From contig NZ_JGYW01000003.1 in NCBI RefSeq assembly GCF_000741205.1, positions 62,001 through 126,000 of the forward strand: 64,000 bases of DNA, read 5' to 3'. Positions 32,548 through 40,730 of this stretch are shown here, in pieces. Origin of the DNA: Bifidobacterium gallicum DSM 20093 = LMG 11596. Its GTDB lineage: Bacteria; Actinomycetota; Actinomycetes; Actinomycetales; Bifidobacteriaceae. Below the pieces are notes generated by a model that did no database searches, was not told the origin of the DNA, and was given only the letters and a program-made list of their open reading frames with translations. How positions within the stretch are numbered: the first letter of the stretch is position 1; each line of letters opens with the position of its first letter. The position numbers were made by a program, and so were the translations under genes.

Positions 32548-34419
32548 TCAGTCCATCTTCAAATAGTGCTTCCAGTACTCCACGCTTGTCAGCTCGGGGC
32601 GAGCGGCGCGGTACTCGGCACGCAAACGGTCAATGTTCTGCTTGTAGTACTTCAGGTCACGCTGGTAACGCTGTTTGATTTGCGCATAGCGGGCGGCGTC
32701 CTTCGTGCGGATGGCTCCCTTGCGGTTGTACCAATCAATGACCACAAGCTTGTTCTTGCCGCGGATCACGCCTGCCGGATACACCCAGCCGAGCAGTGGA
32801 ATCACCGCATAGCCGGCGCCACGCGTCTTGATCACGCGCTGACCGTTGTCGGTCACATAATCAGACAAACGCTGCGGAATCGAACGCGGCTTGTCGCCAT
32901 CGATGAGCTGACGGTCGATCTGCTCCAGGTCGAAGCCGGCCAACTCAGGATCCTGGGAGGCCTGCTGCTGCAGTTCCTGGAAGCCCACGAGCTGTTCCTT
33001 GTGGCGGTTGGCCGCCATGAAGCTCTCCTCAGCCTGGCCCGGACGCGCGATGAAGCGCGGTCCCTTGAGGAAGTCTTCGAATGCGTCGAGGCACAACTCA
33101 GCGTTGTCATAGCCGAACTTCTTGAGTTCCAGACGGATGTTGCGGTGCAGCTCCTCCATGAAGTCCGAATCGGGAGCAAAGCCCGTCACCGCCTGGGCGA
33201 TCATCGTGTTGCGCGTGGTCTGGTAGCGCTCCACGGCCGCGTTATATCGCTCATGGAAGCTCATGTGCCACACGCACAGGCTGTTCATCGTGATGAATTC
33301 GGTGTTGCAACGCCAACCGTATTCGGCGTCATCGCAACGCACAAAGAACGGCAACGGCAGGCCGTTCTTCTCAATCACAGAAATCGGAATGCAGCAATAC
33401 CACCACGCGGCGTAGCGCTGGTCCTGCATGAAGCTCGGCACGCGGAACAGTTCGTTGAACACGATGTCTTCGAACTGCGTCAGGCGCAAGCCCGGCTTGC
33501 ATGGGGCGAACGTGCCTTCCTTCGTCATGAAGCCCGTGTCTTCCCACTGGTCCTCGCCGATCTCATAGTTCAGCATGGCGCCCGAGATCATGGCCGAACG
33601 GTGTTCAGGGCTCAGGATGCGCAGCAGGTTGTAGGTGCGCTTGATGCTTTCGGGAGAGACGGCAACGTCATCATCCATCAGCAGGATGTGCGTGGCCTTG
33701 GGCTTCTGCTCCATGGCCGTGATCATGCCGCGCGTGAAGCCGCCAGCGCCGCCAACATTGTCGTTCGGCACCACAGTGATGCGCTCGCTACTCAATGTCT
33801 GCACGTCGAGTGTGCGGCCGTTGTCCATAACATACATATGGAAATGCTTGGCGATGTCATCATTGGACTCAACAATATGCGTGCGCACAAGGTTGATGTT
33901 GTTCTCGATGAAGCTTTCCTTCTTGAACGTCGTTGTCGACAATACGAGTTCCACATCGGTCGGCTCATCAGACAGTTCAAGCTCGTAGTAGCTGTTGCGC
34001 AGCTCCACTTGGCCTTCGGTTGCGATTTCAAAACCGACAATCACCATCTCATCGTTGATTTGCAACGGCAGGTCGAGTGTTTGCCACTCTTGCGAGGCTT
34101 TCACGGCATGCTCGGTGCCCGGCACGGGAATCGAGTGCGCGGCAAACGTGTCGCCCATCGTCTGACGCACGGTGCAAGCGGCTCCCCTGAGTTCCAGATG
34201 CAACGAGAACGCAGTGGCCGTGGTGTACTGGCGCAGCTTCATGACCGACAGGCTATTGAAATAGGTCGTGAAGTCATACAAGCCCTTGTCGAACAACACC
34301 CACACACCGTCTTCCTTGGCCGGTGTGACAGGCTGGTTGGCCTTCACATAGAGCGATGGATAGCTGACTGACCTCGGATTGGTTTCCAGCAGCACATTGG
34401 CGAACTTCATTGAAGTCAT
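32548..34419 (-). CDS. Second GlfT-like galactofuranosyltransferase
   Basis: A 623-residue enzyme with a beta-rich N-terminal domain and a GT-A core. NVGGAGGFTRGMITAM, the metal-binding ILLMDDDVAVSP, FVRCDDAEYGWRC and VWHMSFHERYNAAVERYQTTRN are in the same order as in GlfT2 enzymes, and the C-terminal region is helical. It is clearly related to the protein at 15550 but divergent enough to have a different acceptor or linkage, as GlfT1 and GlfT2 do in mycobacteria. The start is M at 34419 with GAGGA 8 nt upstream. It is the first gene of a five-gene minus-strand cluster running to the Wzt gene. Confidence 0.88.
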   Translation of the reverse strand: MTSMKFANVLLETNPRSVSYPSLYVKANQPVTPAKEDGVWVLFDKGLYDFTTYFNSLSVMKLRQYTTATAFSLHLELRGAACTVRQTMGDTFAAHSIPVPGTEHAVKASQEWQTLDLPLQINDEMVIVGFEIATEGQVELRNSYYELELSDEPTDVELVLSTTTFKKESFIENNINLVRTHIVESNDDIAKHFHMYVMDNGRTLDVQTLSSERITVVPNDNVGGAGGFTRGMITAMEQKPKATHILLMDDDVAVSPESIKRTYNLLRILSPEHRSAMISGAMLNYEIGEDQWEDTGFMTKEGTFAPCKPGLRLTQFEDIVFNELFRVPSFMQDQRYAAWWYCCIPISVIEKNGLPLPFFVRCDDAEYGWRCNTEFITMNSLCVWHMSFHERYNAAVERYQTTRNTMIAQAVTGFAPDSDFMEELHRNIRLELKKFGYDNAELCLDAFEDFLKGPRFIARPGQAEESFMAANRHKEQLVGFQELQQQASQDPELAGFDLEQIDRQLIDGDKPRSIPQRLSDYVTDNGQRVIKTRGAGYAVIPLLGWVYPAGVIRGKNKLVVIDWYNRKGAIRTKDAARYAQIKQRYQRDLKYYKQNIDRLRAEYRAARPELTSVEYWKHYLKMD

Positions 34420-34748
34420 GATTTGGTTCCTCATCAGACGTATGGTTAAAGCCTATTCGTGTCTGTGCGCCATCATAGTCAGACGTGCAGAGCGTGCCGG
34501 ATCCGCGATTACGCCGCCCGCACAGCGCTGCTGTCATTCGCCGTGCTCTTGAAGGTATACAGGCCGGCTTGGCGCGAGCACCAGTTTGTTGGCTATTTTT
34601 ATTTCTGCCAACCCTCATCACATCCCCGAACGTCATGGCTGCGCCTCGCTGCCGGGCATGATGCCTTGGGCGTACACTGATACAGTCTTGACCTCGGCAG
34701 GTCGCCAGTCCTGCCTGACGATGGCGTGGGAGAGGAACCGTATCGACC
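34420..34748. promoter_or_regulatory. Divergent gap between GlfT-like and acyltransferase genes
   Basis: 329 bases without a supported gene; promoters for both flanking genes are expected here. I see no clear -35/-10 pair. A short dyad around 34698-34720 (GGCAGG ... CCTGCC) is the only structure noted. Confidence 0.4.
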
Positions 34749-35912
34749 ATGAAGCAACGCATCCGTTATTTCGATATTGCCAAAGGCATCGGCATACTCT
34801 GCGTGGTATTGGGCCATGCCGCCATCGAGACGATGGTGTTGTTCAATTCGAACATCGCCAAAGAGATGGTGGCCATTTGTTTCTCATTCCACATGCCACT
34901 GTTCTTCCTCTTGGCTGGCTACTTCATCCATCCCGAGCGCAAGTTCCAATGGCTCAAGGAAAGCAAGCAGCTAGTTTTCACCTACATTCTGGCAGCCGTG
35001 CTCGTCGTGGGTGGCGCCACGGCGCTGGCCGCGCTCAGGCATACCGGCATACGTGAAGTGTTTGAATTCTGGTTGTACGCAGCCACGTATGGCAGCGGTG
35101 ACGTGTCGGGCAACACGTTGTGGGTGGTGCAAGGACGCATCGGTGCCATCTGGTTCCTGCTGGCCATGTTCTGGGCGCGGTTGCTGATCCATGCGTTCGC
35201 AAGACTGCCTTACACGGGCATGTGGGTGGTGCTGGCTTTTGTCGTAGGGTGGGAAAGCTCCAAATTTGTCACATTGCCTTGGAGCATCCAGCCGGGCCTG
35301 TGCGCCACAGTATTCCTATATATCGGCTACCAAGCCAAGCAGCATGACGTGCTGGGCGCGCTCAAACGCAGCCCATGGCTGTGGATTGTGGCGGCGTTGT
35401 TCTGGATTGCAGCGATCCATTGGTTCACAGGGTTCTCAATGGCCATGAACAATTACGGCATGTATCCCGTGTTGGCCGCCGTCGGCGCCATCGCGGGCAC
35501 CGTCTGCGTCGTGGGCATTTCGCAAGCCATCGACCACGCCAGCTGGCTCAAATCCTGGCTTGGCACGTGGCTGACCAAAGCCGGCCAAGCTTCGTTGGCC
35601 ATACTGTGTGTGCATCTGGTTGAAGACGACGTGTTGCCATGGACGCAGATATTCACGGCCATCAACGCGCGCATTGCAGGATTCCCGTTTGTCATCATCG
35701 CGTTCGCGTTGCATCTGGCCATCGATTTGCCGGGTGCATGGCTGCTCTATCACATTCCAGGCATCAACGGATGGTTCTACCCGATGCGCGCCAAAGGCCG
35801 CGCGACGATGCCACACAAGAACACCCCGGCACACGAACTGCATGAGGAGCCAATGTCCGACGGCAGGCCCGCACAGGAGCTGCCGACTGTCATAGGCGGC
35901 GACCAACAGTAA
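34749..35912 (+). CDS. Acyltransferase family 3 membrane protein (O-acetyltransferase-like)
   Basis: Integral membrane acyltransferase of 387 residues with about 10 helices. The N-terminal RIRYFDIAKGIGILCVVLGHAA contains the Arg, Asp and His pattern of the AT3 family (OafA, WecH, fucose 4-O-acetylase relatives). The hydrophilic tail after FYPMRAKGR is dispensable-looking. AGAGGA lies upstream of the ATG. Members acylate surface sugars from a cytoplasmic acyl donor; the location suggests the glycan of this locus as target. Confidence 0.85.
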   Translation: MKQRIRYFDIAKGIGILCVVLGHAAIETMVLFNSNIAKEMVAICFSFHMPLFFLLAGYFIHPERKFQWLKESKQLVFTYILAAVLVVGGATALAALRHTGIREVFEFWLYAATYGSGDVSGNTLWVVQGRIGAIWFLLAMFWARLLIHAFARLPYTGMWVVLAFVVGWESSKFVTLPWSIQPGLCATVFLYIGYQAKQHDVLGALKRSPWLWIVAALFWIAAIHWFTGFSMAMNNYGMYPVLAAVGAIAGTVCVVGISQAIDHASWLKSWLGTWLTKAGQASLAILCVHLVEDDVLPWTQIFTAINARIAGFPFVIIAFALHLAIDLPGAWLLYHIPGINGWFYPMRAKGRATMPHKNTPAHELHEEPMSDGRPAQELPTVIGGDQQ

Positions 35913-36037
35913 CGCCGCGAGCCAAGCGGTCTGATTGTTCGGCTTGCTTGGCTACGATGGCAACCATAACCCATACACTCCGCAACGGTCATAACGGCCG
36001 GTTTGCATATCAAGGATTTCCAGTGGAGGCACACACC

Positions 36038-37036
36038 ATGAGCACTACCCCGGCACCATCCGCATCAAGCGCGTCAGCCGAGCTCAGGAAGCCACCGTAT
36101 CTGCTGGTGGTCGTGCCTTGCTACAACGAGGAGGAAGTGCTGCACAGCAGCGCCGGCATCCTGCACGAACAAGTCGCCACACTGGTCGACAACGGCGATG
36201 TGGCCGCCAATAGCGGCATCCTGTTTGTGGATGACGGTTCAAAAGATTCCACCTGGCGCATCATTGAGGAATTGCATGAGCAAGACGGCACGATGTTCCA
36301 TGGCGTCAAGCTCGCGCATAACAAGGGCCACCAGAACGCGCTGCTGGCCGGCATGACCTATGCGTACGACACAGGCGTCGACGCGATCATCTCGCTGGAC
36401 GCTGATTTGCAAGACGACCCGAACGCCATCACGACAATGGTCAACGACTACCGCTCAGGCGCTGAGATCGTCTATGGCGTGCGCGACAACCGCGATACCG
36501 ATACGGCGTTCAAGCGCGGCACGGCTGTCATGTTCTACAAGGTCATGAACGCGTTGGGCACCGAGACCATCCCGAACCATGCTGATTATCGCTTGTTGAG
36601 CCGCAAAGCCTTGGCCGCGTTGATGCAATACCAGGAAGAGAACCTGTTCCTGCGTGGCATCGTGCCGAGCATCGGTCTGCCTTCGAGCAAAGTGTATTAC
36701 AAGCGTGGCGAGCGCCAAGCCGGTGAATCGAAGTATCCGTTGCACAAGATGGTGTCGTTCGCCGTCGAGGGCATCACATCGTTTTCGGTCAGGCCGTTGT
36801 CAATCATCACGGGCCTGGGCATCGTATCGATCATTGTTAGCATCGCCATGCTGATTTACACGTTGGTGTCGGTCGGCAATGGCCATGCTGTGGCGGGTTG
36901 GGGTTCGCTCATGTGTTCATTGTGGCTAATTGGCGGCTTGATTCTTATTTCCTTGGGTGTGATTGGCGAATATATCGCCAAGATTTACATCGAAGCTAAA
37001 CATCGTCCGCGGTTCATTATTGAACAGGCCATCTGA
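36038..37036 (+). CDS. GtrB/DPM1-like polyprenyl-phosphate glycosyltransferase
   Basis: Membrane GT2 enzyme of 332 residues expected to make undecaprenyl-phosphate-linked hexose. The GT-A domain has LVVVPCYNEEEVL, ILFVDDGSKDST and SLDADLQDDPN; C-terminal helices (two, about 258-320) match GtrB and not soluble DPM1. The start is M at 36038, with GGAGG 8 nt upstream; the frame is open back to 35948. It follows the acyltransferase gene. Its product could be the donor for the GT-C-like proteins of this locus. No small GtrA flippase is visible. Confidence 0.88.
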   Translation: MSTTPAPSASSASAELRKPPYLLVVVPCYNEEEVLHSSAGILHEQVATLVDNGDVAANSGILFVDDGSKDSTWRIIEELHEQDGTMFHGVKLAHNKGHQNALLAGMTYAYDTGVDAIISLDADLQDDPNAITTMVNDYRSGAEIVYGVRDNRDTDTAFKRGTAVMFYKVMNALGTETIPNHADYRLLSRKALAALMQYQEENLFLRGIVPSIGLPSSKVYYKRGERQAGESKYPLHKMVSFAVEGITSFSVRPLSIITGLGIVSIIVSIAMLIYTLVSVGNGHAVAGWGSLMCSLWLIGGLILISLGVIGEYIAKIYIEAKHRPRFIIEQAI

Positions 37037-37070
37037 ATATTGACGTATGGGCCATCAAGCCACTTGACCG

Positions 37071-37108
37071 CACAAGACGCCATCGCAGCACAGCGATGGC
37101 GTCTTGTG
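37071..37108 (+). terminator. Terminator after the GtrB-like gene
   Basis: Perfect 16-bp arms CACAAGACGCCATCGC / GCGATGGCGTCTTGTG with a 6-nt loop, followed by CTTTGTT. Confidence 0.85.
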
Positions 37109-37146
37109 CTTTGTTGACTCTGTGCCCAACATCACCGGTCGTTTTT

Positions 37147-37158
37147 CCCCCCCCCCCC
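37147..37158 (+). repeat. Homopolymeric 12-C tract upstream of a surface-protein gene
   Basis: Twelve consecutive C residues preceded by five T, 178 bp before the start of the CHAP protein. Tracts of this length are prone to slipped-strand change. A perfect 12-bp palindrome CTGCATATGCAG follows at 37247-37258 in the same upstream region. Confidence 0.9.
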
Positions 37159-37335
37159 TCACATTGCCCATACCAGCATTCATATGGTGAGCATCCTGTG
37201 GTAATACACCAAGGCATCGTACACAATTCTTCTTGTTTCCTTTATGCTGCATATGCAGAGAATTGCTGCGAACTATGCATGATTGTTGTTGTGCATATAC
37301 GGGAATAAAGAGGAAAAAAGAGGGGAAGGGCAATT

Positions 37336-38997
37336 ATGCGTCATTCAAAGTTCAAGGCAGCAGCCGCGCTGATTATCGGCGCCAGCCTGGCCCAAGGCGC
37401 CATTTTTCCAAGCATTGCGCTCGGCGACCATTTGGACACCGATGTGCCCACATACACTGTCGAAGCCATGAATGCGGACGGTACACCAGCCGCGAGCAAC
37501 GATTTCGATGATCAGACCACATCTCCTGCCAATAATGGCAAGCCTTCTACTTCCACGAATGTAACGCCGGACGCCACGGACACACCGTCCACGCCTGACG
37601 CCACTGAACCTTCCCAGCAGCCTTCATCCGGCGCCGGCACCGACACCGACGCAGACGCCGACGCCGGCACAAACGACGATGCCGATGCCACCACGCCGGA
37701 CGACGGCCAGCAGCAACCGAACGTCGACGTCGACGCTAACACCGACCCCGATGCCGACACCGCAGACACCAAAGAAACCCCGCGCTTGATGTCCGCCAAG
37801 AACGATAAGGATTCCAAGGAGCAGCAAGACACCGTCACACCACCTTCTCCTGATTACACGGGTTGGGTCGACCACAAGGGTAAGCGCTACTGGTTCGACA
37901 ACGGCACGATGGCCAAGGGCAAGGAAATCTTCGACCAAGACTCCAACGCCTGGTACTTTGTCGAGTCCGACGGCACGATGGCCAAAGACAAGGATGCCTA
38001 TATCCGTACCGGCTCGGGCAAATGGATTCGCTTGGCCAAAGACGGCAAGCGTGTGCATGGTGAGAACTACCGCAACGGCAGCTGGTATTACTTTGATACC
38101 AAGACTGGCGCGATGCTCAAGGGCGTGCGCCTGATTCCCGTCAAGGGCGGCGGCTCCAAGTGGGTCTATTACGATCTGCAAACCGGCAAGATGGCCCATG
38201 GTGAAAAGTATCTGAACTACGACAAGGAACACACGGGCTGGTATTACTTCCATCCCGACACGGGCGCGATGCAGTATGGCTTCATCTACCACGGCAACGC
38301 CAAAAAGTGGGTGTTCTACCATCGTCAGAACGGCAAGATGCTCTACGGCGAGCAGTGCATCGACAAGGGCTGGTATTTCTTCAACAAGACGACGGGCGCC
38401 CGCGCGCACGGCTTCACGAACCTGCCCGGCAAGCGCGTGTTCTATAACACGTCGAACGGCCGCATGGTGTACGGCGCCACGCTGATCAACGACCGCCCCT
38501 ACTTCTTTGACAAGACGACGGGACGCCAGTGGTCCAAGAACGAACTGGTCAACAAGATCGTCTCGACGGCGCGCAGCTTCCGTCTCAAGCACCCCGACTG
38601 CCCTGGAGCGTTGGCACTTAACGGCGGCATCATCTGCCCGCAAGGCCCGTGCATGTCGTTCGTCTGGTATGTGTTCCATGCCGCCGGTCTTGACGTGTTC
38701 CTGTGCAACGGCGGCGCCGTCAATGGCCGTCCGTCCGGCATTCCCGACGACAATTATTCGTGGTATGCCAAACGCGGCCGCATCAGCTCGTCACCCAAGG
38801 TTGGCGACATCGTGTTCTGGCGCTTTACGAACGGCTACAGCTGGTCAACAAACGCCAGCCACGCCGGCATCGTCGTCAACGTGGCCCCCGGCAAGATCAC
38901 GGTCATGGACGCCGCGTTCAACAATATTGACGAACGCCCGATTTACTCATCGTATTATCCGTCCACCCCGATGTTCGCCACGCCGTACTACGGCTGA
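37336..38997 (+). CDS. Secreted CHAP-domain hydrolase with cell-wall-binding repeats
   Basis: Exported 553-residue protein, probable peptidoglycan amidase/endopeptidase. A signal peptide (about 1-30) is followed by an acidic Asp/Thr/Ala linker (35-165), choline-binding-type repeats (about 172-400: GWVDHKGKRYWFDNGTMAKG, SWYYFDTKTGAM, GWYYFHPDTGAM and so on) and a C-terminal catalytic domain. That domain has GPCMSFVWYVFHAAG with the likely nucleophile Cys and SHAGIVVNVAPG with the likely His, plus PKVGDIVFW, as in CHAP/NlpC-type enzymes. GAGGGGAAGGG precedes the ATG. Expression may be influenced by the upstream C-tract. Confidence 0.88.
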   Translation: MRHSKFKAAAALIIGASLAQGAIFPSIALGDHLDTDVPTYTVEAMNADGTPAASNDFDDQTTSPANNGKPSTSTNVTPDATDTPSTPDATEPSQQPSSGAGTDTDADADAGTNDDADATTPDDGQQQPNVDVDANTDPDADTADTKETPRLMSAKNDKDSKEQQDTVTPPSPDYTGWVDHKGKRYWFDNGTMAKGKEIFDQDSNAWYFVESDGTMAKDKDAYIRTGSGKWIRLAKDGKRVHGENYRNGSWYYFDTKTGAMLKGVRLIPVKGGGSKWVYYDLQTGKMAHGEKYLNYDKEHTGWYYFHPDTGAMQYGFIYHGNAKKWVFYHRQNGKMLYGEQCIDKGWYFFNKTTGARAHGFTNLPGKRVFYNTSNGRMVYGATLINDRPYFFDKTTGRQWSKNELVNKIVSTARSFRLKHPDCPGALALNGGIICPQGPCMSFVWYVFHAAGLDVFLCNGGAVNGRPSGIPDDNYSWYAKRGRISSSPKVGDIVFWRFTNGYSWSTNASHAGIVVNVAPGKITVMDAAFNNIDERPIYSSYYPSTPMFATPYYG

Positions 38998-39072
38998 CAT
39001 CCGATCCCGGAGCGTTGGGTACGGAAAACATTGATTATTATTTCCGCCAACCTCCATGGCTTCACCAAAGCC

Positions 39073-39265
39073 CTGACCGTCTGGTCAGCAAAACTGCAGT
39101 TCCGGACCCCAAACCGCAGTTTTTCTTACCAAGCTGGTCAGGAAGATTACAGTTTCGCCCCCCCCCAAACCGCGTCTCCCCTGACCAGGCTGGTCAGCAA
39201 AACTGCAGTTTCGCCCCCCAAACCGCGTCTCTCCTTACCAGGCTGGTCAGGAAAACTGCAAGTGG
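39073..39265 (-). repeat. Four-unit array of the 53-bp double-dyad repeat (locus A)
   Basis: Units start at 39073, 39125, 39181 and 39234 (spacing 52-56). On the minus strand each begins with CTGACCAGNCTGGTCAG, then a GACGCGGTTT-like arm, a run of G, and GAAACTG. This is the same consensus as locus B at 56749 but in the opposite orientation. The G-runs in the loops differ in length (up to nine). The array lies between the CHAP gene and the tRNA-Ser terminator. Confidence 0.85.
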
Positions 39266-39324
39266 GGTTCAAAAGTGCATAATCGGATCGGGGTTCGCGG
39301 CGAGGGCGGCGGAAGCATGAAAAA

Positions 39325-39352
39325 AGGGTTTTCGCGAAGAAGCGAAAACCCT
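39325..39352 (-). terminator. Terminator of tRNA-Ser
   Basis: Perfect 11-bp arms AGGGTTTTCGC / GCGAAAACCCT with a 6-nt loop. On the minus strand the stem is followed by a run of T (A-run 39319-39325 on the plus strand). Confidence 0.85.
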
Positions 39353-39357
39353 GAGGG

Positions 39358-39442
39358 CGGAGGATGCGAGATTCGAACTCGCGAGGCTGTTACACCAACA
39401 CGCTTTCCAAGCGTGCGCCATAGGCCACTAGGCGAATCCTCC
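39358..39442 (-). tRNA. tRNA-Ser, anticodon GGA
   Basis: The minus strand folds as an 85-nt cloverleaf with acceptor arms GGAGGAT / ATCCTCC, D-arm region CTAGTGGCC, anticodon loop CTTGGAAAG (anticodon GGA, reads UCC/UCU), a long variable arm as required for class II tRNA-Ser, and GTTCGAATC in the T loop. CCA is not encoded. Confidence 0.95.
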
Positions 39443-39596
39443 AAAGCATTGCAAATTGAATTATTGCAAGCAACCTGAGTAAAGCTACCACAAATTATTA
39501 CCTGCATCAAGTCAGCGTGTCGTCTACATGCCGACGAATCCTCTTTCCTCGCCCTACAATCCTCTGCCCGCGCAACGCAAGCCGTCATCGGGAAAT

Positions 39597-40361
39597 TCAG
39601 TACGAATAGTGTGTCGGGGTTGCGTCGACACTGCGCGCATGCGCTGTGGCACCGCCGTTACCGCCAGAGTCACTGCCGCCACGCCCCTCACGCCCGATGC
39701 CGTCGGCAGCTTGCGAACGGGAAGCGGCCGTTCCATGGGATCCGCTGACTGTGGCGGGGGCATTCGTCGACGTAATTTCCACGGTCACCTCCCGGTTGGC
39801 ACAGTCATTGAACACGCCACAGCTCAGCGCCACCACAATGCCGGCCACAATCAACACGATGACGGCGATCACAATCTTTCCAACCGGCGATTTTTTGGGC
39901 GTCCCATTCCCCGGATTCTTGCCATTCTTGCCATTCTTGCCGTTTTCGCCGTATCCGCTGCCGTTTTCGCCGCTCTTGTCACCCGCGCCATCACCGGTTC
40001 GCCCAATCGTTTGCTGAGGCGCATTCCCCATCACGGAACGCCCAGTCACGCCGCTTCCCGTCACGGCATTCCCCATCGCGGACGCTTGCGTTTCACTCGT
40101 CCCCATCACGGACGCTACTTGCGCATGGGCCATGTCCATATCCGTCACAGCCATGCGCGCTCTGGCCATATGTTCAATATCGATCGGCCGCATCTGCGTC
40201 GTCTTCACATCTGCCGACTGCACATCCGCTCCGCGCCGCGCACCCGCTGGCTGCATATCATCGATCTGCGCACCCGCTTTGGGCGCATAGTGCTTTCGTC
40301 TGTTTTCTATCGTCGTCTGCGAGCCACTGCTCTGCGACGTGTGGTGTTTCAGTGAGGTCAC
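39597..40361 (-). CDS. Single-pass membrane protein of unknown function
   Basis: A 254-residue protein that I do not recognise. The N-terminal 165 residues are hydrophilic and Met/Ala/Gly/Asn-rich, with imperfect repeats (VMGTSE, AMGNAVTGSGV, SVMGNA; then GENGKNGKNGKN). One membrane helix follows (KIVIAVIVLIVAGIVVALSCGVF, about 170-192) and then a Ser/Thr/Gly-rich outer tail with an Asn-Asp-Cys near the membrane. The start is GTG 40361, with AAGGA 8 nt upstream. Low complexity makes a bona fide gene less certain, but the helix, ribosome site and minus-strand codon use support it. A plus-strand frame over the same bases looks like a shadow. Confidence 0.6.
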   Translation of the reverse strand: MTSLKHHTSQSSGSQTTIENRRKHYAPKAGAQIDDMQPAGARRGADVQSADVKTTQMRPIDIEHMARARMAVTDMDMAHAQVASVMGTSETQASAMGNAVTGSGVTGRSVMGNAPQQTIGRTGDGAGDKSGENGSGYGENGKNGKNGKNPGNGTPKKSPVGKIVIAVIVLIVAGIVVALSCGVFNDCANREVTVEITSTNAPATVSGSHGTAASRSQAADGIGREGRGGSDSGGNGGATAHARSVDATPTHYSY

Positions 40362-40730
40362 GGCAACGTTCCTTCAGTGCTCCAGACAAGTCCCGTCAGG
40401 GGCTCGCCTACTGTTGTTGCGCCGGCATGGACCCCGTTTCAGGGTTCAGTTCCATTCTTTCCATGCGGTGAGTTTCATTGCCTTTGAATCTAACGACGCA
40501 CTCTTTGGGTTCCATGGGAATTCCCGCAACACTGGCATGGGGAATCGCAGGCAACGCCTTGGAAACCCCCCGAAAAGCGTTGAAACAGGCCGAATCAGCT
40601 GAGTTGTGACAATGTTGTGAGCATTGCCCGCTCAGCTGGTTCGACCTGTCACGTTCGACGGTTCCTGTCTATCGGCACCGTCCGTCAGCGTTACGATGCG
40701 TTACGATGCGTTATACTGCGTTACGCTACC
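40362..40730. other. Intergenic gap with a 10-bp tandem repeat
   Basis: No gene is seen. At 40689-40728 there are four head-to-tail 10-mers: GCGTTACGAT twice, then GCGTTATACT and GCGTTACGCT, just after the stop of the gene at 40731. The rest holds the presumed upstream region of the GTG start at 40361. Confidence 0.6.

Noticed and set aside
32083-34371. 762-codon plus-strand frame opposite the GlfT-like and DUF6020-like genes
   Set aside because: It is an antisense shadow produced by strong third-position G/C bias; no domain is visible and the minus-strand genes have clear motifs.
39528-40355. 275-codon plus-strand frame opposite the single-pass membrane protein
   Set aside because: Arg/His-rich composition typical of an antisense frame; the minus strand has a membrane helix and a ribosome site.
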